A stretch of 47,834 nt of DNA, taken from positions 1-47,834 of IMG/VR virus record IMGVR_UViG_3300042446_001106; one strand, 5' to 3'. This document shows, in pieces, positions 16,071 to 24,037 of the stretch. The stretch's first letter is position 1, and every line of letters begins with the position of its first letter. A model generated the notes under the pieces. The model searched no databases. It saw nothing but the letters and a program-made list of their open reading frames with translations, and was not told the DNA's origin. The translations under genes and the position numbers were made by a program. This DNA comes from a virus.

Positions 16071-16125
16071 GTAGGGCGCTCGGGTGAGGCCCTACTATAA
16101 TCTTGCTTAAATTAAGGAGAACATT
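16071..16125 (+). promoter_or_regulatory. hsp20 leader: hairpin plus the shared chaperone segment
   Basis: GTAGGGC (16071-16077) pairs with GCCCTAC (16089-16095). A TATAAT (16096-16101) without a clear -35 follows, then the 23-base segment shared with dnaK (16099-16121), including AAGGAGAA. Confidence 0.65.
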
Positions 16126-16572
16126 ATGAACGCAACATTAAGAACTATTGATACTGCCGCTTTAGCTCAACTGAGTAGAGCACTTGTAGGATTTGATCGA
16201 ATGTTTGACACCTACGAAACTCGATTCGCTAGTCAAACATCTAACTATCCTCCACACAACATTGTTAAGTATGACGAATATCACTACGCTATTGAAATGG
16301 CAGTAGCTGGATTCAAGAAGAGCGAAATCGCTGTAGAAGTTGAGAATGATCAACTGACTATCCGTGGTGAGAGCTTGACTGCTAACGATCCGACAAGGCA
16401 GTACATACACAGAGGCCTAAGTAGTCGAGACTTTGAAAGAAGGATAGGGCTTACTGAACATATGATTGTTAAAGGTGCTGAAATCCAAGACGGCATTTTG
16501 ACCATCAACATCGAACTTGAGCTTCCTGAAGAAAAGAAGCCAAGAGTTGTTGACATTGTAGAAATTAAGTAA
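16126..16572 (+). CDS. Small heat-shock protein Hsp20 (IbpA-like)
   Basis: 148 residues. The alpha-crystallin domain spans about residues 38-135 with the hallmarks AVAGFKKSEI, V-x-N-x-x-L-T-I-R-G-E and YIHRGLSSRDFERR...L. The N-terminal FDRMFDTYE resembles IbpA/B. A C-terminal I-x-I/V-like motif is only loosely kept (VVDIVEIK). These ATP-independent holdases hand clients to DnaK, which is encoded directly upstream with the same leader. Hsp20 is common in T4-like marine phages. Confidence 0.96.
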   Translation: MNATLRTIDTAALAQLSRALVGFDRMFDTYETRFASQTSNYPPHNIVKYDEYHYAIEMAVAGFKKSEIAVEVENDQLTIRGESLTANDPTRQYIHRGLSSRDFERRIGLTEHMIVKGAEIQDGILTINIELELPEEKKPRVVDIVEIK

Positions 16573-16578
16573 TATAAT
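16550..16578 (+). promoter_or_regulatory. Consensus sigma70 promoter for the clpS-bilin operon
   Basis: TTGACA, 17 bases, TATAAT, located in the last codons of hsp20 and abutting the hairpin at 16579. Confidence 0.82.
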
Positions 16579-16602
16579 AAGGGGAAGGCAACTTCCCCTT
16601 TA
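16579..16602 (+). terminator. Hairpin after hsp20
   Basis: AAGGGGAAG (16579-16587), loop GCAA, CTTCCCCTT (16592-16600). Only a short T run follows, so termination may be partial. The hairpin begins right at the promoter -10 end. Confidence 0.6.
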
Positions 16603-16620
16603 AACTATACGGAGAATGAC

Positions 16621-16923
16621 ATGAGCGCAACAGACGTAAAACTTGACGAAAAGATCAAACAAAAGGTTGAAGAACCGCATCGTTGGAAAGTTATCCTATT
16701 AAACGATGACCATACTCCTGTGGACTTTGTTATTGGAATCCTAACAGAGATTTTTAAACACAGCCAAGAAACAGCCAAGGGTATCACAATGCAGATACAT
16801 ACTGAAGGAAGTGGTATTGCTGGAGTTTACAGTTTTGAGATTGCTGAAGTAAAGGCAGTTGAAGCAACTAATCTAGCTAGAGGCAACGGTTTCCCACTCC
16901 AAATTAAAATGGAAGAAGAATGA
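16621..16923 (+). CDS. clpS: ATP-dependent Clp protease adaptor ClpS
   Basis: 100 residues, the normal length. Residues 21-47 (HRWKVILLNDDHTPVDFVIGIL) hold the conserved NDD-x-T-P binding-pocket motif; QIHTEGSGIAGVYS and the EIAEVKA segment complete the fold. ClpS delivers N-degron substrates to ClpAP and inhibits other ClpA substrates. Phage carriage could redirect host proteolysis. GGAGA precedes the start; ATGA overlap with the heme oxygenase gene. Confidence 0.95.
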   Translation: MSATDVKLDEKIKQKVEEPHRWKVILLNDDHTPVDFVIGILTEIFKHSQETAKGITMQIHTEGSGIAGVYSFEIAEVKAVEATNLARGNGFPLQIKMEEE

Positions 16924-17471
16924 GTTTAAAAGAACTAACACACGAAGCACACCGTAACGCAGAAACACAATCATTTGTCAAGATTTTATTCTCTGGCAAA
17001 ATTAATCCAGAGTTGTATGCTGCCTATCTAAAAAATCAACACCCGTGTTATGAAATTTTAGAAGTGTGCGCTATGCCGCATGGATTACTACATGGCTTAC
17101 CTGATATGCGTAGAGCACCCGCTATTTTAGAAGATTACTTAGAGTTGCATGATCCTACGCAGGAAGAGCCTAAAATTTTACCTGCAACTGAACGTTATAT
17201 CAAGTACATTTTAAGTATTAAAGACGAGCCACAGAAATTAATGGCACACTTGTATGTACGTCATATGGGCGATTTGGCAGGTGGACAAATGATTGCAAAA
17301 CGTGTTCCTGGTAGTGGAAAATATTATCAGTTTGAAAATCCCGATGCACTTAAGACTGCAATCCGCGAACGACTAAATGATGACATGGCCGACGAAGCTA
17401 AAGTATGCTTTAAGTACGCCGAAGAGATGTTTAAAGAAATGATGACATTAGTTGAGTTTGTAGATGAGTAA
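16920..17471 (+). CDS. Heme oxygenase
   Basis: 183 residues. The proximal heme ligand is His11 in EAHRNAE. The distal helix with its flexible glycines reads HMGDLAGGQMIAK, preceded by AHLYVR. It opens heme to biliverdin IX-alpha, CO and iron using reduced ferredoxin or another reductase. The next gene encodes a bilin reductase and overlaps by eight bases, so biliverdin is probably passed on. Heme oxygenase genes are known from cyanophages and from uncultured marine phages carrying pcyX. Confidence 0.95.
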   Translation: MSLKELTHEAHRNAETQSFVKILFSGKINPELYAAYLKNQHPCYEILEVCAMPHGLLHGLPDMRRAPAILEDYLELHDPTQEEPKILPATERYIKYILSIKDEPQKLMAHLYVRHMGDLAGGQMIAKRVPGSGKYYQFENPDALKTAIRERLNDDMADEAKVCFKYAEEMFKEMMTLVEFVDE

Positions 17472-18144
17472 TGTTTGGGATACATTGATTGGGATAGAGC
17501 AACTACTTGAATCTAAGTTCTATGCGACAGGTAGTATTATTAACGAACCTGGTATGGATCGATTCAATCAACCCGGGTGGGTAAACAAAGTATGGGCAAG
17601 TAGTCGTTATCGTCGTGCTCATATTGATGTAGTAGATGCTCGCACAACAAAAGGCCTGTGGATGATGCATTGTTGTGTGTTCCCACATACACACAATCCT
17701 GCTCCTATTTTTGGATTTGATGTGATCGCAGGCAAGAATAAGATTACCGGCTGTTTTATTGATTACAGTCCTGCTGGAGATACTAATCATCCTATGATTG
17801 AGTATTTTGGTGAAGAAGTAGCTAGGTACGAGTGGAATAAGCCACGTAAATTGCCTGACTGGGCAGAGCGTATCTTTAGTAAGCATATGGTTGCAGCGGG
17901 TAATGTAAGTGACGAAGAAGAACTTCGTCAAATCTCAAGTCTTGCCAATATTCTAGTAAATCATTACTTAGAGTGCGTTGACGAAACTAATAATACTGCG
18001 GAAAACACTACAGAAGCGCAAAACTACTACGCACAGAATCAGAAGCAAAACCCGCATACTCCCAAAGTTATGGTTAGTCTAGGGCTAAGTGAAGACGATG
18101 TTCAGCACTTTATTCAGGAATGTTTGTTCCCGGAAATCAGCTAA
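17464..18144 (+). CDS. Ferredoxin-dependent bilin reductase (PcyA/PcyX-like)
   Basis: 226 residues. The core matches the family: WASSRYRRAHID, MMHCCVFPHTHNPAPIFG and FDVIAGKNKI, then FIDYSP. His69 and Asp86 are spaced by 17 residues, exactly like the catalytic His88 and Asp105 of PcyA. The product cannot be read off: PcyA gives phycocyanobilin, and phage PcyX gives phycoerythrobilin. The C-terminal region (NNTAENTTEAQNYYAQNQ) is a low-complexity insert before the last helix. It is paired with heme oxygenase; no bilin acceptor protein is in the window. Confidence 0.88.
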   Translation: MSNVWDTLIGIEQLLESKFYATGSIINEPGMDRFNQPGWVNKVWASSRYRRAHIDVVDARTTKGLWMMHCCVFPHTHNPAPIFGFDVIAGKNKITGCFIDYSPAGDTNHPMIEYFGEEVARYEWNKPRKLPDWAERIFSKHMVAAGNVSDEEELRQISSLANILVNHYLECVDETNNTAENTTEAQNYYAQNQKQNPHTPKVMVSLGLSEDDVQHFIQECLFPEIS

Positions 18145-18147
18145 ATA
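18140..18147 (+). promoter_or_regulatory. Late-promoter-like box (GCTAAATA)
   Basis: TAAATAT core eight bases before the start of the internal head protein candidate, overlapping the stop codon of the bilin reductase gene. Confidence 0.4.
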
Positions 18148-18154
18148 TTACACT

Positions 18155-19927
18155 ATGAGATTTACAGAGTTTAAATTAACAGAAGCAGTCCTAAGGGGCT
18201 CGTCATCCACTAGTTGGCCAGGTTACTTGAGAAATATGATTTCTGCTGGTAGTTTGTCGCTAGGTACATCTGGTGAAAAAGCTAAAGGGTTAGTTTTAAC
18301 TCCGGAATCAAAAGAAATTATCAACACCCTTGAAGTAGAAATTAAAGATGCAATAGCAACAAAGGGTAATCTTGAACTAGTTAAATCAAAGATTGAGTCT
18401 ACAGAAATATCGTTTACTAATGGAACAACTGCATTAATTAAATCTGTATTTAAGAGTCCTGAACTTAGATCAGGTGCTGCAGATGTAAAAACTGGCGCAC
18501 GTACTACTAAGTATTGGAACGATGGCGAAGTTGCAGAAACCTTCCTAGGTGTTGCACTATTTGCTCGTTTCAAAAGTAAAAAAGAAATTACCGCAGATCA
18601 AGTATACACAGAATTTAAAAAGTTAAAGGCTATACCTGGCGGTTTTATGATGAAGGGCAAGCGCGGCAATAATCCAGTAGAAATGCTTGCAATTAATAAG
18701 CCAGCTAATAACCAAGCTATTGAAGAAATTTCATCAGATTTATCAAAATTTAAACGTGAATACCCAGATGCATCTACAGAGTTATTAAAGTTAATTGATG
18801 CATCAGTTTCGTATGTTAATCAATCTAGTAATGTTTTTGAAGCTATTGCAAAAGCAGACAACGAACCTAATGCAGATAAGATTATTATTAAAACAGACGG
18901 AGTAAGCGATCAAACTGGAACTAAGGCTGACTTACAATTAAATGTAGGCGACTACGAAAGACTGCTAAGTTTAAAGGCAAATTATGTTAAACAATTTGGT
19001 CAAGACACTGGTGCTAGATATGAAGTTATTCAGACATTCTTTAGTAGATTTATCCCCGATGTAGATATTTCAGCACTTGAATCTCAATGGCCGCAGATGG
19101 ATGCTGCTAATTTAAAGAATTACAGAGCACAAGGCATTGCTAGAGATAAGTTTAACGAAGTTTATAGTTTAGTATCACAAGCATATACTACTGCATCTGA
19201 TGTACTGAATTCTAAATTATCTAAGCCGGCAACTGCAAGTGGGGTAGTAACTGATCTATATAATGGTATCATACACCATGCTCAAGGTAATGAAACAAAA
19301 CAAGTAGTGGTAGTATTAAATCCTAGTGCAAATAAAGCATGGGCTGAATTAGAATTTGGTGAATCCCTAGCAACTTCTCTTGCTTCTTTTAGATTAGAAA
19401 CTAAATTGACCCTAGCAGGGCAAGGTGGTAAGGATAATCATATCTTGCAAATTTTTGGCCGTCCTGCAAACAGTATTGCCGCAGTTGCAATGGATAATAA
19501 TATCTCTTCTGATAAGCAAGCTCAACAGGCACTAGCAGTTGCTAAGAAACGAGCACCTAAGGTTGATCCAGAATTATTATTCCAACTAAGATCTTATGTT
19601 CAGGAAGCTGGTCCTACACTACGTAACATTGTCGAAATGGGGCCTCTGTTAAAAGATATTACAGAAGTACAACAAATACAAAATGTTGCTAACACGCCTG
19701 AACCTGCTGAAGATGAACCACAAGTAGTACAACCGAGCAAATCAACACAGGCAACAAACGTGGCGGCGCCTACTCAAACGACTGCTACAACAAAAGGTGT
19801 ACCAAGCGGTGCAACTAGTATTGCTCCTATGAGTGCAACTATAAACAAAGATCCTGCCGAAGAAGATCCAATGGCTGATAAAGAGTTAGATCGAGTTAAG
19901 AAAAATGCCGGTATTAGCGTCGAATAA
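18155..19927 (+). CDS. Putative packaged internal head protein
   Basis: 590 residues, no signal or membrane segment. The start at 18155 opens MRFTEFKLTEAV, which resembles the T4 capsid-targeting sequence of internal proteins (MKTYQEFIAEA). LTE followed by Ala fits the L/I-x-E cleavage rule of the T4 gp21 prohead protease. The body is mixed alpha/beta with no motif I recognise; the last 90 residues are Pro/Thr/Glu-rich and unstructured. A late-type box precedes it. If right, the protein is packaged with DNA and injected. The assignment rests on a ten-residue motif only. Confidence 0.6.
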   Translation: MRFTEFKLTEAVLRGSSSTSWPGYLRNMISAGSLSLGTSGEKAKGLVLTPESKEIINTLEVEIKDAIATKGNLELVKSKIESTEISFTNGTTALIKSVFKSPELRSGAADVKTGARTTKYWNDGEVAETFLGVALFARFKSKKEITADQVYTEFKKLKAIPGGFMMKGKRGNNPVEMLAINKPANNQAIEEISSDLSKFKREYPDASTELLKLIDASVSYVNQSSNVFEAIAKADNEPNADKIIIKTDGVSDQTGTKADLQLNVGDYERLLSLKANYVKQFGQDTGARYEVIQTFFSRFIPDVDISALESQWPQMDAANLKNYRAQGIARDKFNEVYSLVSQAYTTASDVLNSKLSKPATASGVVTDLYNGIIHHAQGNETKQVVVVLNPSANKAWAELEFGESLATSLASFRLETKLTLAGQGGKDNHILQIFGRPANSIAAVAMDNNISSDKQAQQALAVAKKRAPKVDPELLFQLRSYVQEAGPTLRNIVEMGPLLKDITEVQQIQNVANTPEPAEDEPQVVQPSKSTQATNVAAPTQTTATTKGVPSGATSIAPMSATINKDPAEEDPMADKELDRVKKNAGISVE

Positions 19928-19948
19928 TAGCTGATTTCACCATTTAGA

Positions 19949-19977
19949 TTGCAAGGGCCATTAAAAGGCTATATAAT
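19949..19977 (+). promoter_or_regulatory. sigma70-type promoter, -10 inside a hairpin loop
   Basis: TTGCAA, 17 bases, TATAAT. GCTAT (19968-19972) and ATAGC (19980-19984) enclose the -10. Serves the DUF3307 gene and possibly the curli cluster. Confidence 0.7.
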
Positions 19978-19989
19978 AAATAGCATAAG

Positions 19990-20358
19990 ATGGAACTTTT
20001 AATATTACTCCTACTACTACAGATCAAGCATTGCTATGCTGACTTTGTACTCCAGACCTACATGCAAACGGTTAAAAAAGGCGTGTGGATGGATCCTGTT
20101 GGAATTAGTCATACATTAGATCACATATACTGTTCTTTAATAGCATTATTGTTATTTTCTATATTTGTTCCATTAAGTGCCGTTAGCATATTACTTGTAT
20201 CTTTAGTTGAAGGTGTTGTACATTACCTTGTTGATTACACAAAAGTAAAATACGGTAGCAAGGACAATACAAAACCCCTCTTCTGGACACAGTTTGGCCT
20301 AGATCAACTAGCGCATCAAGCAACCTACCTAGCCATGGTAGCGTATCTTATTAGTTAA
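19990..20358 (+). CDS. DUF3307-type membrane protein
   Basis: 122 residues, three to four membrane helices. KHCYADFVLQ near the N-terminus and the paired HxxxD/HYLVDYTKVKYG and FWTQFGLDQLAHQ motifs match DUF3307, a membrane family of unknown activity whose conserved His and Asp residues suggest metal binding or catalysis at the membrane. It lies between the internal protein candidate and csgF. Confidence 0.82.
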   Translation: MELLILLLLLQIKHCYADFVLQTYMQTVKKGVWMDPVGISHTLDHIYCSLIALLLFSIFVPLSAVSILLVSLVEGVVHYLVDYTKVKYGSKDNTKPLFWTQFGLDQLAHQATYLAMVAYLIS

Positions 20359-20386
20359 AACTACACTTTTCTAAAATTTAGCACCT

Positions 20387-20394
20387 ACTAAATA
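20387..20394 (+). promoter_or_regulatory. Late-promoter-like box ahead of csgF
   Basis: ACTAAATAC, sharing the TAAATAC core, 26 bases before the csgF start, within a small dyad CCTA...TAGG. Confidence 0.4.
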
Positions 20395-20420
20395 CTAGGT
20401 AGATCTCAAGGAGCGAACCA

Positions 20421-20900
20421 ATGAGAAAAATCCTAGTATCAATAGGTCTGATTTTATCAGCAACACTAGCGCAAGCAGAACTAGTACATCAATTTAAAAA
20501 TCCAGCGTTTAGCGGCGTTGGTTTCAGTAGCCACGTACTCACTATCGACAGCATTGAAAAGAGCCGTCGTGACGCTATTGAAGCAGATAAAAAATCTGCA
20601 ATTGCAAAAGCAGAAGCTGAATTGCTGAACACGCCTTTGAATAGATTTATGAGTCTATTCCAAAGTCAAGTATATGCTCAACTTGCAACACAGTTAAGCA
20701 GCAATCTATTTCAAAACAAATGCTCAGCCGCAGACGGATCATCAATCCCGGGCTGCGTAAATCCAACAACCGGTAATTTTGTTCTAGATGGCAATACAGT
20801 CACTTGGGTTAAATCTGTTGACAAAGTTACACTAACAGTAGTAGATGCTAAAGGTACTAGAACTACTGTAGTAGTACCAATTGCCAGCTTTAGTTTTTAA
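20421..20900 (+). CDS. csgF: Curli assembly factor CsgF
   Basis: 159 residues with AAGGAG upstream. Signal peptide ends ATLAQA. The mature N-terminus, ELVHQFKNPAFSGVGFSSH, corresponds to the CsgF segment F-Q-F-R-N-P-N-F-G-G that inserts into the CsgG channel and forms its second constriction. The helical middle and C-terminal beta region (KVTLTVVDAKGTRTTVVVPI) follow the CsgF pattern. In E. coli CsgF couples secretion to nucleation of amyloid at the surface. csgG follows after nine bases. No csgE is seen. Confidence 0.92.
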   Translation: MRKILVSIGLILSATLAQAELVHQFKNPAFSGVGFSSHVLTIDSIEKSRRDAIEADKKSAIAKAEAELLNTPLNRFMSLFQSQVYAQLATQLSSNLFQNKCSAADGSSIPGCVNPTTGNFVLDGNTVTWVKSVDKVTLTVVDAKGTRTTVVVPIASFSF

Positions 20901-20909
20901 GGAGAAAAT

Positions 20910-21848
20910 ATGAAAGCAATTAAATTATCCTTAATTACATTAGCAATAGTAGCCTTAGCAGGTTGTTCAACTGTCCGCCCATGGGGCAGTACTAAAATTA
21001 AAGAAGAAGCCAAAGTAAGTGAAACAATCAACAAGAGTTTCTCTGTTATTCCAGCGCCAGCAGGCCCAGCAGTAACCGTAGCAGTATATGGTTTCAAAGA
21101 CCTAACAGGACAGCGTAAGCCAAGTAGTACATTGAGCTTGTTCAGCACAGCAGTTACACAAGGTGCTGAAGCATACTTGATGAAGAGTCTACAGGAAGTC
21201 GGCAACCGTCAATGGTTCACAGTGGTTGAGCGTGTTGGCCTAGACAACTTGTTAAAAGAGCGTCAAATGATCAAACAGACCCGTGAGATCTATGATGGTG
21301 CAAATGCCAAACCTTTACCTCCACTACAAATGGCAGGTGTTATTCTAGAAGGCGGCATTATTGATTATAACAGCAATACACTAACAGGCGGCACTGGTGC
21401 TCGTTGGTTAGGCATTGGCACATCTACAGCCTACACACAAGATGTAGTTGTTATCAGCTTACGTTTAGTAAGCGTACAAACTGGAGAAGTCCTAACTACT
21501 GTTACAGTGGAAAAGAACTTGCTCAGCACCGCAGATGGTGCCACAGCGTTGAAGTTTTTCAACCAAGCGACTCAGGCATTTGAATTTGATTCAAGCCAAA
21601 CATTTAACGAGCCAGGTAACTATGCCCTACGTTCAGCGATCGAAACAGCAGTTATTGAGTTAATTAAGAAAGGCGAACGTAATGGTTTATGGCAATTCAA
21701 GGAGAAGTCCAATGAGTTGGTTCAAACACAAACCAAGACTAAAGACGCAGCCAAAGCTGCACCCACACCACAGCAGCCCAATATCGGAGCAGGTGTTGAA
21801 GGAAGCAAAGAAAAGAGTATCTGGGGAAGACTCCAGTTCTGGAAATAA
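20910..21848 (+). CDS. csgG: Curli secretion channel CsgG
   Basis: 312 residues (E. coli 277). Lipoprotein signal with lipobox LAGC at residues 16-19. Family signatures: AVYGFKDLTGQRKPSS, FSTAVTQGAEAYLMKSL, WFTVVERVGLDNLLKERQ, and the transmembrane hairpin region around GARWLGIGTSTAYTQDVV. CsgG forms a nonameric outer-membrane pore for unfolded curli subunits. The extra 40 residues at the C-terminus are Lys/Pro-rich. With CsgF upstream and curlin-type substrates downstream this forms a complete export-plus-cargo unit. Confidence 0.96.
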   Translation: MKAIKLSLITLAIVALAGCSTVRPWGSTKIKEEAKVSETINKSFSVIPAPAGPAVTVAVYGFKDLTGQRKPSSTLSLFSTAVTQGAEAYLMKSLQEVGNRQWFTVVERVGLDNLLKERQMIKQTREIYDGANAKPLPPLQMAGVILEGGIIDYNSNTLTGGTGARWLGIGTSTAYTQDVVVISLRLVSVQTGEVLTTVTVEKNLLSTADGATALKFFNQATQAFEFDSSQTFNEPGNYALRSAIETAVIELIKKGERNGLWQFKEKSNELVQTQTKTKDAAKAAPTPQQPNIGAGVEGSKEKSIWGRLQFWK

Positions 21849-21879
21849 AAAGAATAAAGAAAAATAACCAGACTGGGGT

Positions 21880-21908
21880 GTAAAAAAATTTACAGTAAAA
21901 ATTTTTAC
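21880..21908. promoter_or_regulatory. Tandem 14-bp palindromes between csgG and the curlin gene
   Basis: GTAAAAAAATTTAC (21880-21893) and GTAAAAATTTTTAC (21895-21908), almost the same palindrome twice, 15 bases apart, in the 149-base gap. Possible operator for a dimeric regulator; A/T-richness makes chance possible. Confidence 0.45.
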
Positions 21909-21997
21909 ATGTCAGAAAAATAACAGCGGTAGTTTATATATGAGAAGTTCCTTTTAAATAAAATACACAACGGACATTCAAGTCCAAAGGAAATATT

Positions 21998-22858
21998 ATG
22001 AAACAATTATTATTAGTATTAGCATTATTAACAGCGTTCCCAGTAATGGCTCAACAGGCTGTGCTGGCCCCAACTACGCCAACAATCCCGTCAGTGGCTA
22101 CTGTTAGTCCAAACGCAGCCAGTGCATTAGCAGTTAGCACTACCAACAGAGTGTTTATTGATCAAAGCGGTGAGAACCCTAACGTTAATATCACACAAAC
22201 AGGTACAGGCAACACAGTAGGTGCGGACACTACTTACCAAAAAGCACTAACAGGTATCCCTAACAGACTAGGAACACCAACAACTAGAGCCTGGACATTA
22301 AGCAGTCCTGTATATCTAAGAGGTGCTGACCAAACTATTGTTACAGTACAAACAGGCAATAATAACACTATCGGTCTAAGAGCAGAAAATCCTACAACAA
22401 CAGGCGACGGAGTTAATGTTACTATTCAACAAATTGGTAACAGCAACGTAGTTGATGCTGCCTGCGGTGGCGGAACGGCTAGCAATGGAACCACTGCCTT
22501 AACAGGATGTAAGGATGCTGTGTTAAACTGGAAATTTGCTGGCAATACTAACGTGATGCAATTCCGTGGTACAGGTGACAATCTTAACAGCAATGTAGAT
22601 ACAGCTGGTAACAGCAATGAATTTTACATTGACGCTATTGGCAATAGTCATTCACAGACACTAAAAGTTGTTGGTGACTTTAACGTATTCAATGTTAGCC
22701 AAACAAGTACAGGCGCAAGTGGTAGCAGTGCTTGGATAGATGTTACAGGTAGCACCAATAGGTTTACCGTTAACCAAGCTGGAACTGTTGACAGCGTAGT
22801 TAACATCAAGAGTGTAGCCAGTACTGGAACCTGGAACATTAACCAAAAGACCAACTAA
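21998..22858 (+). CDS. Curlin-repeat (CsgA/CsgB-like) secreted protein
   Basis: 286 residues, AAAGGAA upstream. Signal peptide ends FPVMA before QQAVLAP. The mature chain contains curlin-type Q/N-rich strand repeats: NVNITQTGTGNTVG, VTVQTGNNNTIG, VTIQQIGNSNVVD, and later degenerate copies such as GSTNRFTVNQAG and TGTWNINQKTN. The I/V-x-Q-x-G-x-x-N rhythm is that of amyloid-forming curlin. Repeats are less regular than in CsgA and are interrupted by a Cys-containing loop (DAACGGG...GCKD). Likely cargo of the CsgG channel. Confidence 0.85.
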   Translation: MKQLLLVLALLTAFPVMAQQAVLAPTTPTIPSVATVSPNAASALAVSTTNRVFIDQSGENPNVNITQTGTGNTVGADTTYQKALTGIPNRLGTPTTRAWTLSSPVYLRGADQTIVTVQTGNNNTIGLRAENPTTTGDGVNVTIQQIGNSNVVDAACGGGTASNGTTALTGCKDAVLNWKFAGNTNVMQFRGTGDNLNSNVDTAGNSNEFYIDAIGNSHSQTLKVVGDFNVFNVSQTSTGASGSSAWIDVTGSTNRFTVNQAGTVDSVVNIKSVASTGTWNINQKTN

Positions 22859-22867
22859 GGGCTAACA

Positions 22868-24037
22868 ATGAAAGTTGTTGCTCTTATCGTGGGCTTGATA
22901 ATAGCCAGTTCGGCTTGGGCAGAGATTGGCTCTGTTACAGAAGCCAGTGGCACTGCTATCATCAAGCGTGGTAAGGACACAATTCAAATTGCCAAAGGCA
23001 CGCAGATAAAGGTCAACGACAAAGTTGAAACCAAGAACGGAAAAGTCAAGATCGTTTTTAAAGACGATACAAATGTTACTGTTACTGAGTCAAGTAGCCT
23101 TGTTATTGATGACTTCGTTTATGATCCTAAAAGCGGAGCTGGCAAGTTGGGACTCAAAGCCGCCGCCGGCACAGTGCGTTATGTATCAGGAAGCATTGCT
23201 AAAGATCCAAAGAATGTAAAAATCAACACACCCACAGCGGCCATTGCTGTTCGTGGCACTGACTTTGTCATGGCTGTGAGCGAAACAGGTGCTAGTATGA
23301 TCATGTTGATGCCCACTTGCGAAATAGAACAGAACGTAAATTTAAAAGGTCTTAGTTGCGGCAGCGGTGCTATTGATGTAGAAACACCATCTGGCATAGT
23401 TAAATTAAACCGCCCTTATCAAGCCACCCTAGTTGAAACCTTAAACGGTATACCTAGCCCTGCTGTGATAGTTGCTCTTAATGGTATGGCTATTGGCAAT
23501 AACCTAATGGTTAATCCTCCAAGAACAACTACTGGATTAAATGTTATTGCTGCCGCTCGTGCTGCCGCAGTAGCTACTGGCGATGCTAAGAAAGACGATA
23601 AGAAAGATAAGCGTGACGAAAAAGACGAAAAAGACGATGCTAAAGAAGAACGTCAACACGCTGCTAATAAAGATGGGCCTGGCGGCAATAGATCACAGCG
23701 ACAAGGTCGTAGTGCTAATGAAGGCGATGAGGATCCTGGTAATAGAACTAAAGTGGGTTTAGATACTAAAGAAGATACATTAGTCAGTCAAACGGCCACA
23801 GTTAGTGAAACAGAAAACCCTTACCTGTTTAAACTATGGAAAGACAAAAGTGAAACACAGCAGGTTGGTTGGATGTACGAAAGTCTAAGTCCCAACAGCA
23901 GAAACTATGCCAATGTGGTTATGCCTATGAACACTCAGGTACAGGTAATAGTAACACAAGATATGCAGACTAACAGCTGGAACTTTTCAGCAGGTAAAGC
24001 CATAGGACAGATTGTTATCAATCAGAACTACAGATGA
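22868..24037 (+). CDS. Exported FecR-domain protein
   Basis: 389 residues. Signal peptide ends SSAWA before EIGSVTEASG. The FecR domain covers about residues 20-140: GTAIIKRG, KGTQIKVNDKVETKNGKVKI, FKDDTNVTVTESSSLVIDD, and INTPTAAIAVRGTDF. Residues 240-260 are an extreme Lys/Asp/Glu stretch, followed by a C-terminal beta domain. FecR domains outside iron signalling are often near CHASE2 cyclases and surface-protein exporters, as here. It starts nine bases after the curlin gene and overlaps the next by four. Confidence 0.88.
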   Translation: MKVVALIVGLIIASSAWAEIGSVTEASGTAIIKRGKDTIQIAKGTQIKVNDKVETKNGKVKIVFKDDTNVTVTESSSLVIDDFVYDPKSGAGKLGLKAAAGTVRYVSGSIAKDPKNVKINTPTAAIAVRGTDFVMAVSETGASMIMLMPTCEIEQNVNLKGLSCGSGAIDVETPSGIVKLNRPYQATLVETLNGIPSPAVIVALNGMAIGNNLMVNPPRTTTGLNVIAAARAAAVATGDAKKDDKKDKRDEKDEKDDAKEERQHAANKDGPGGNRSQRQGRSANEGDEDPGNRTKVGLDTKEDTLVSQTATVSETENPYLFKLWKDKSETQQVGWMYESLSPNSRNYANVVMPMNTQVQVIVTQDMQTNSWNFSAGKAIGQIVINQNYR

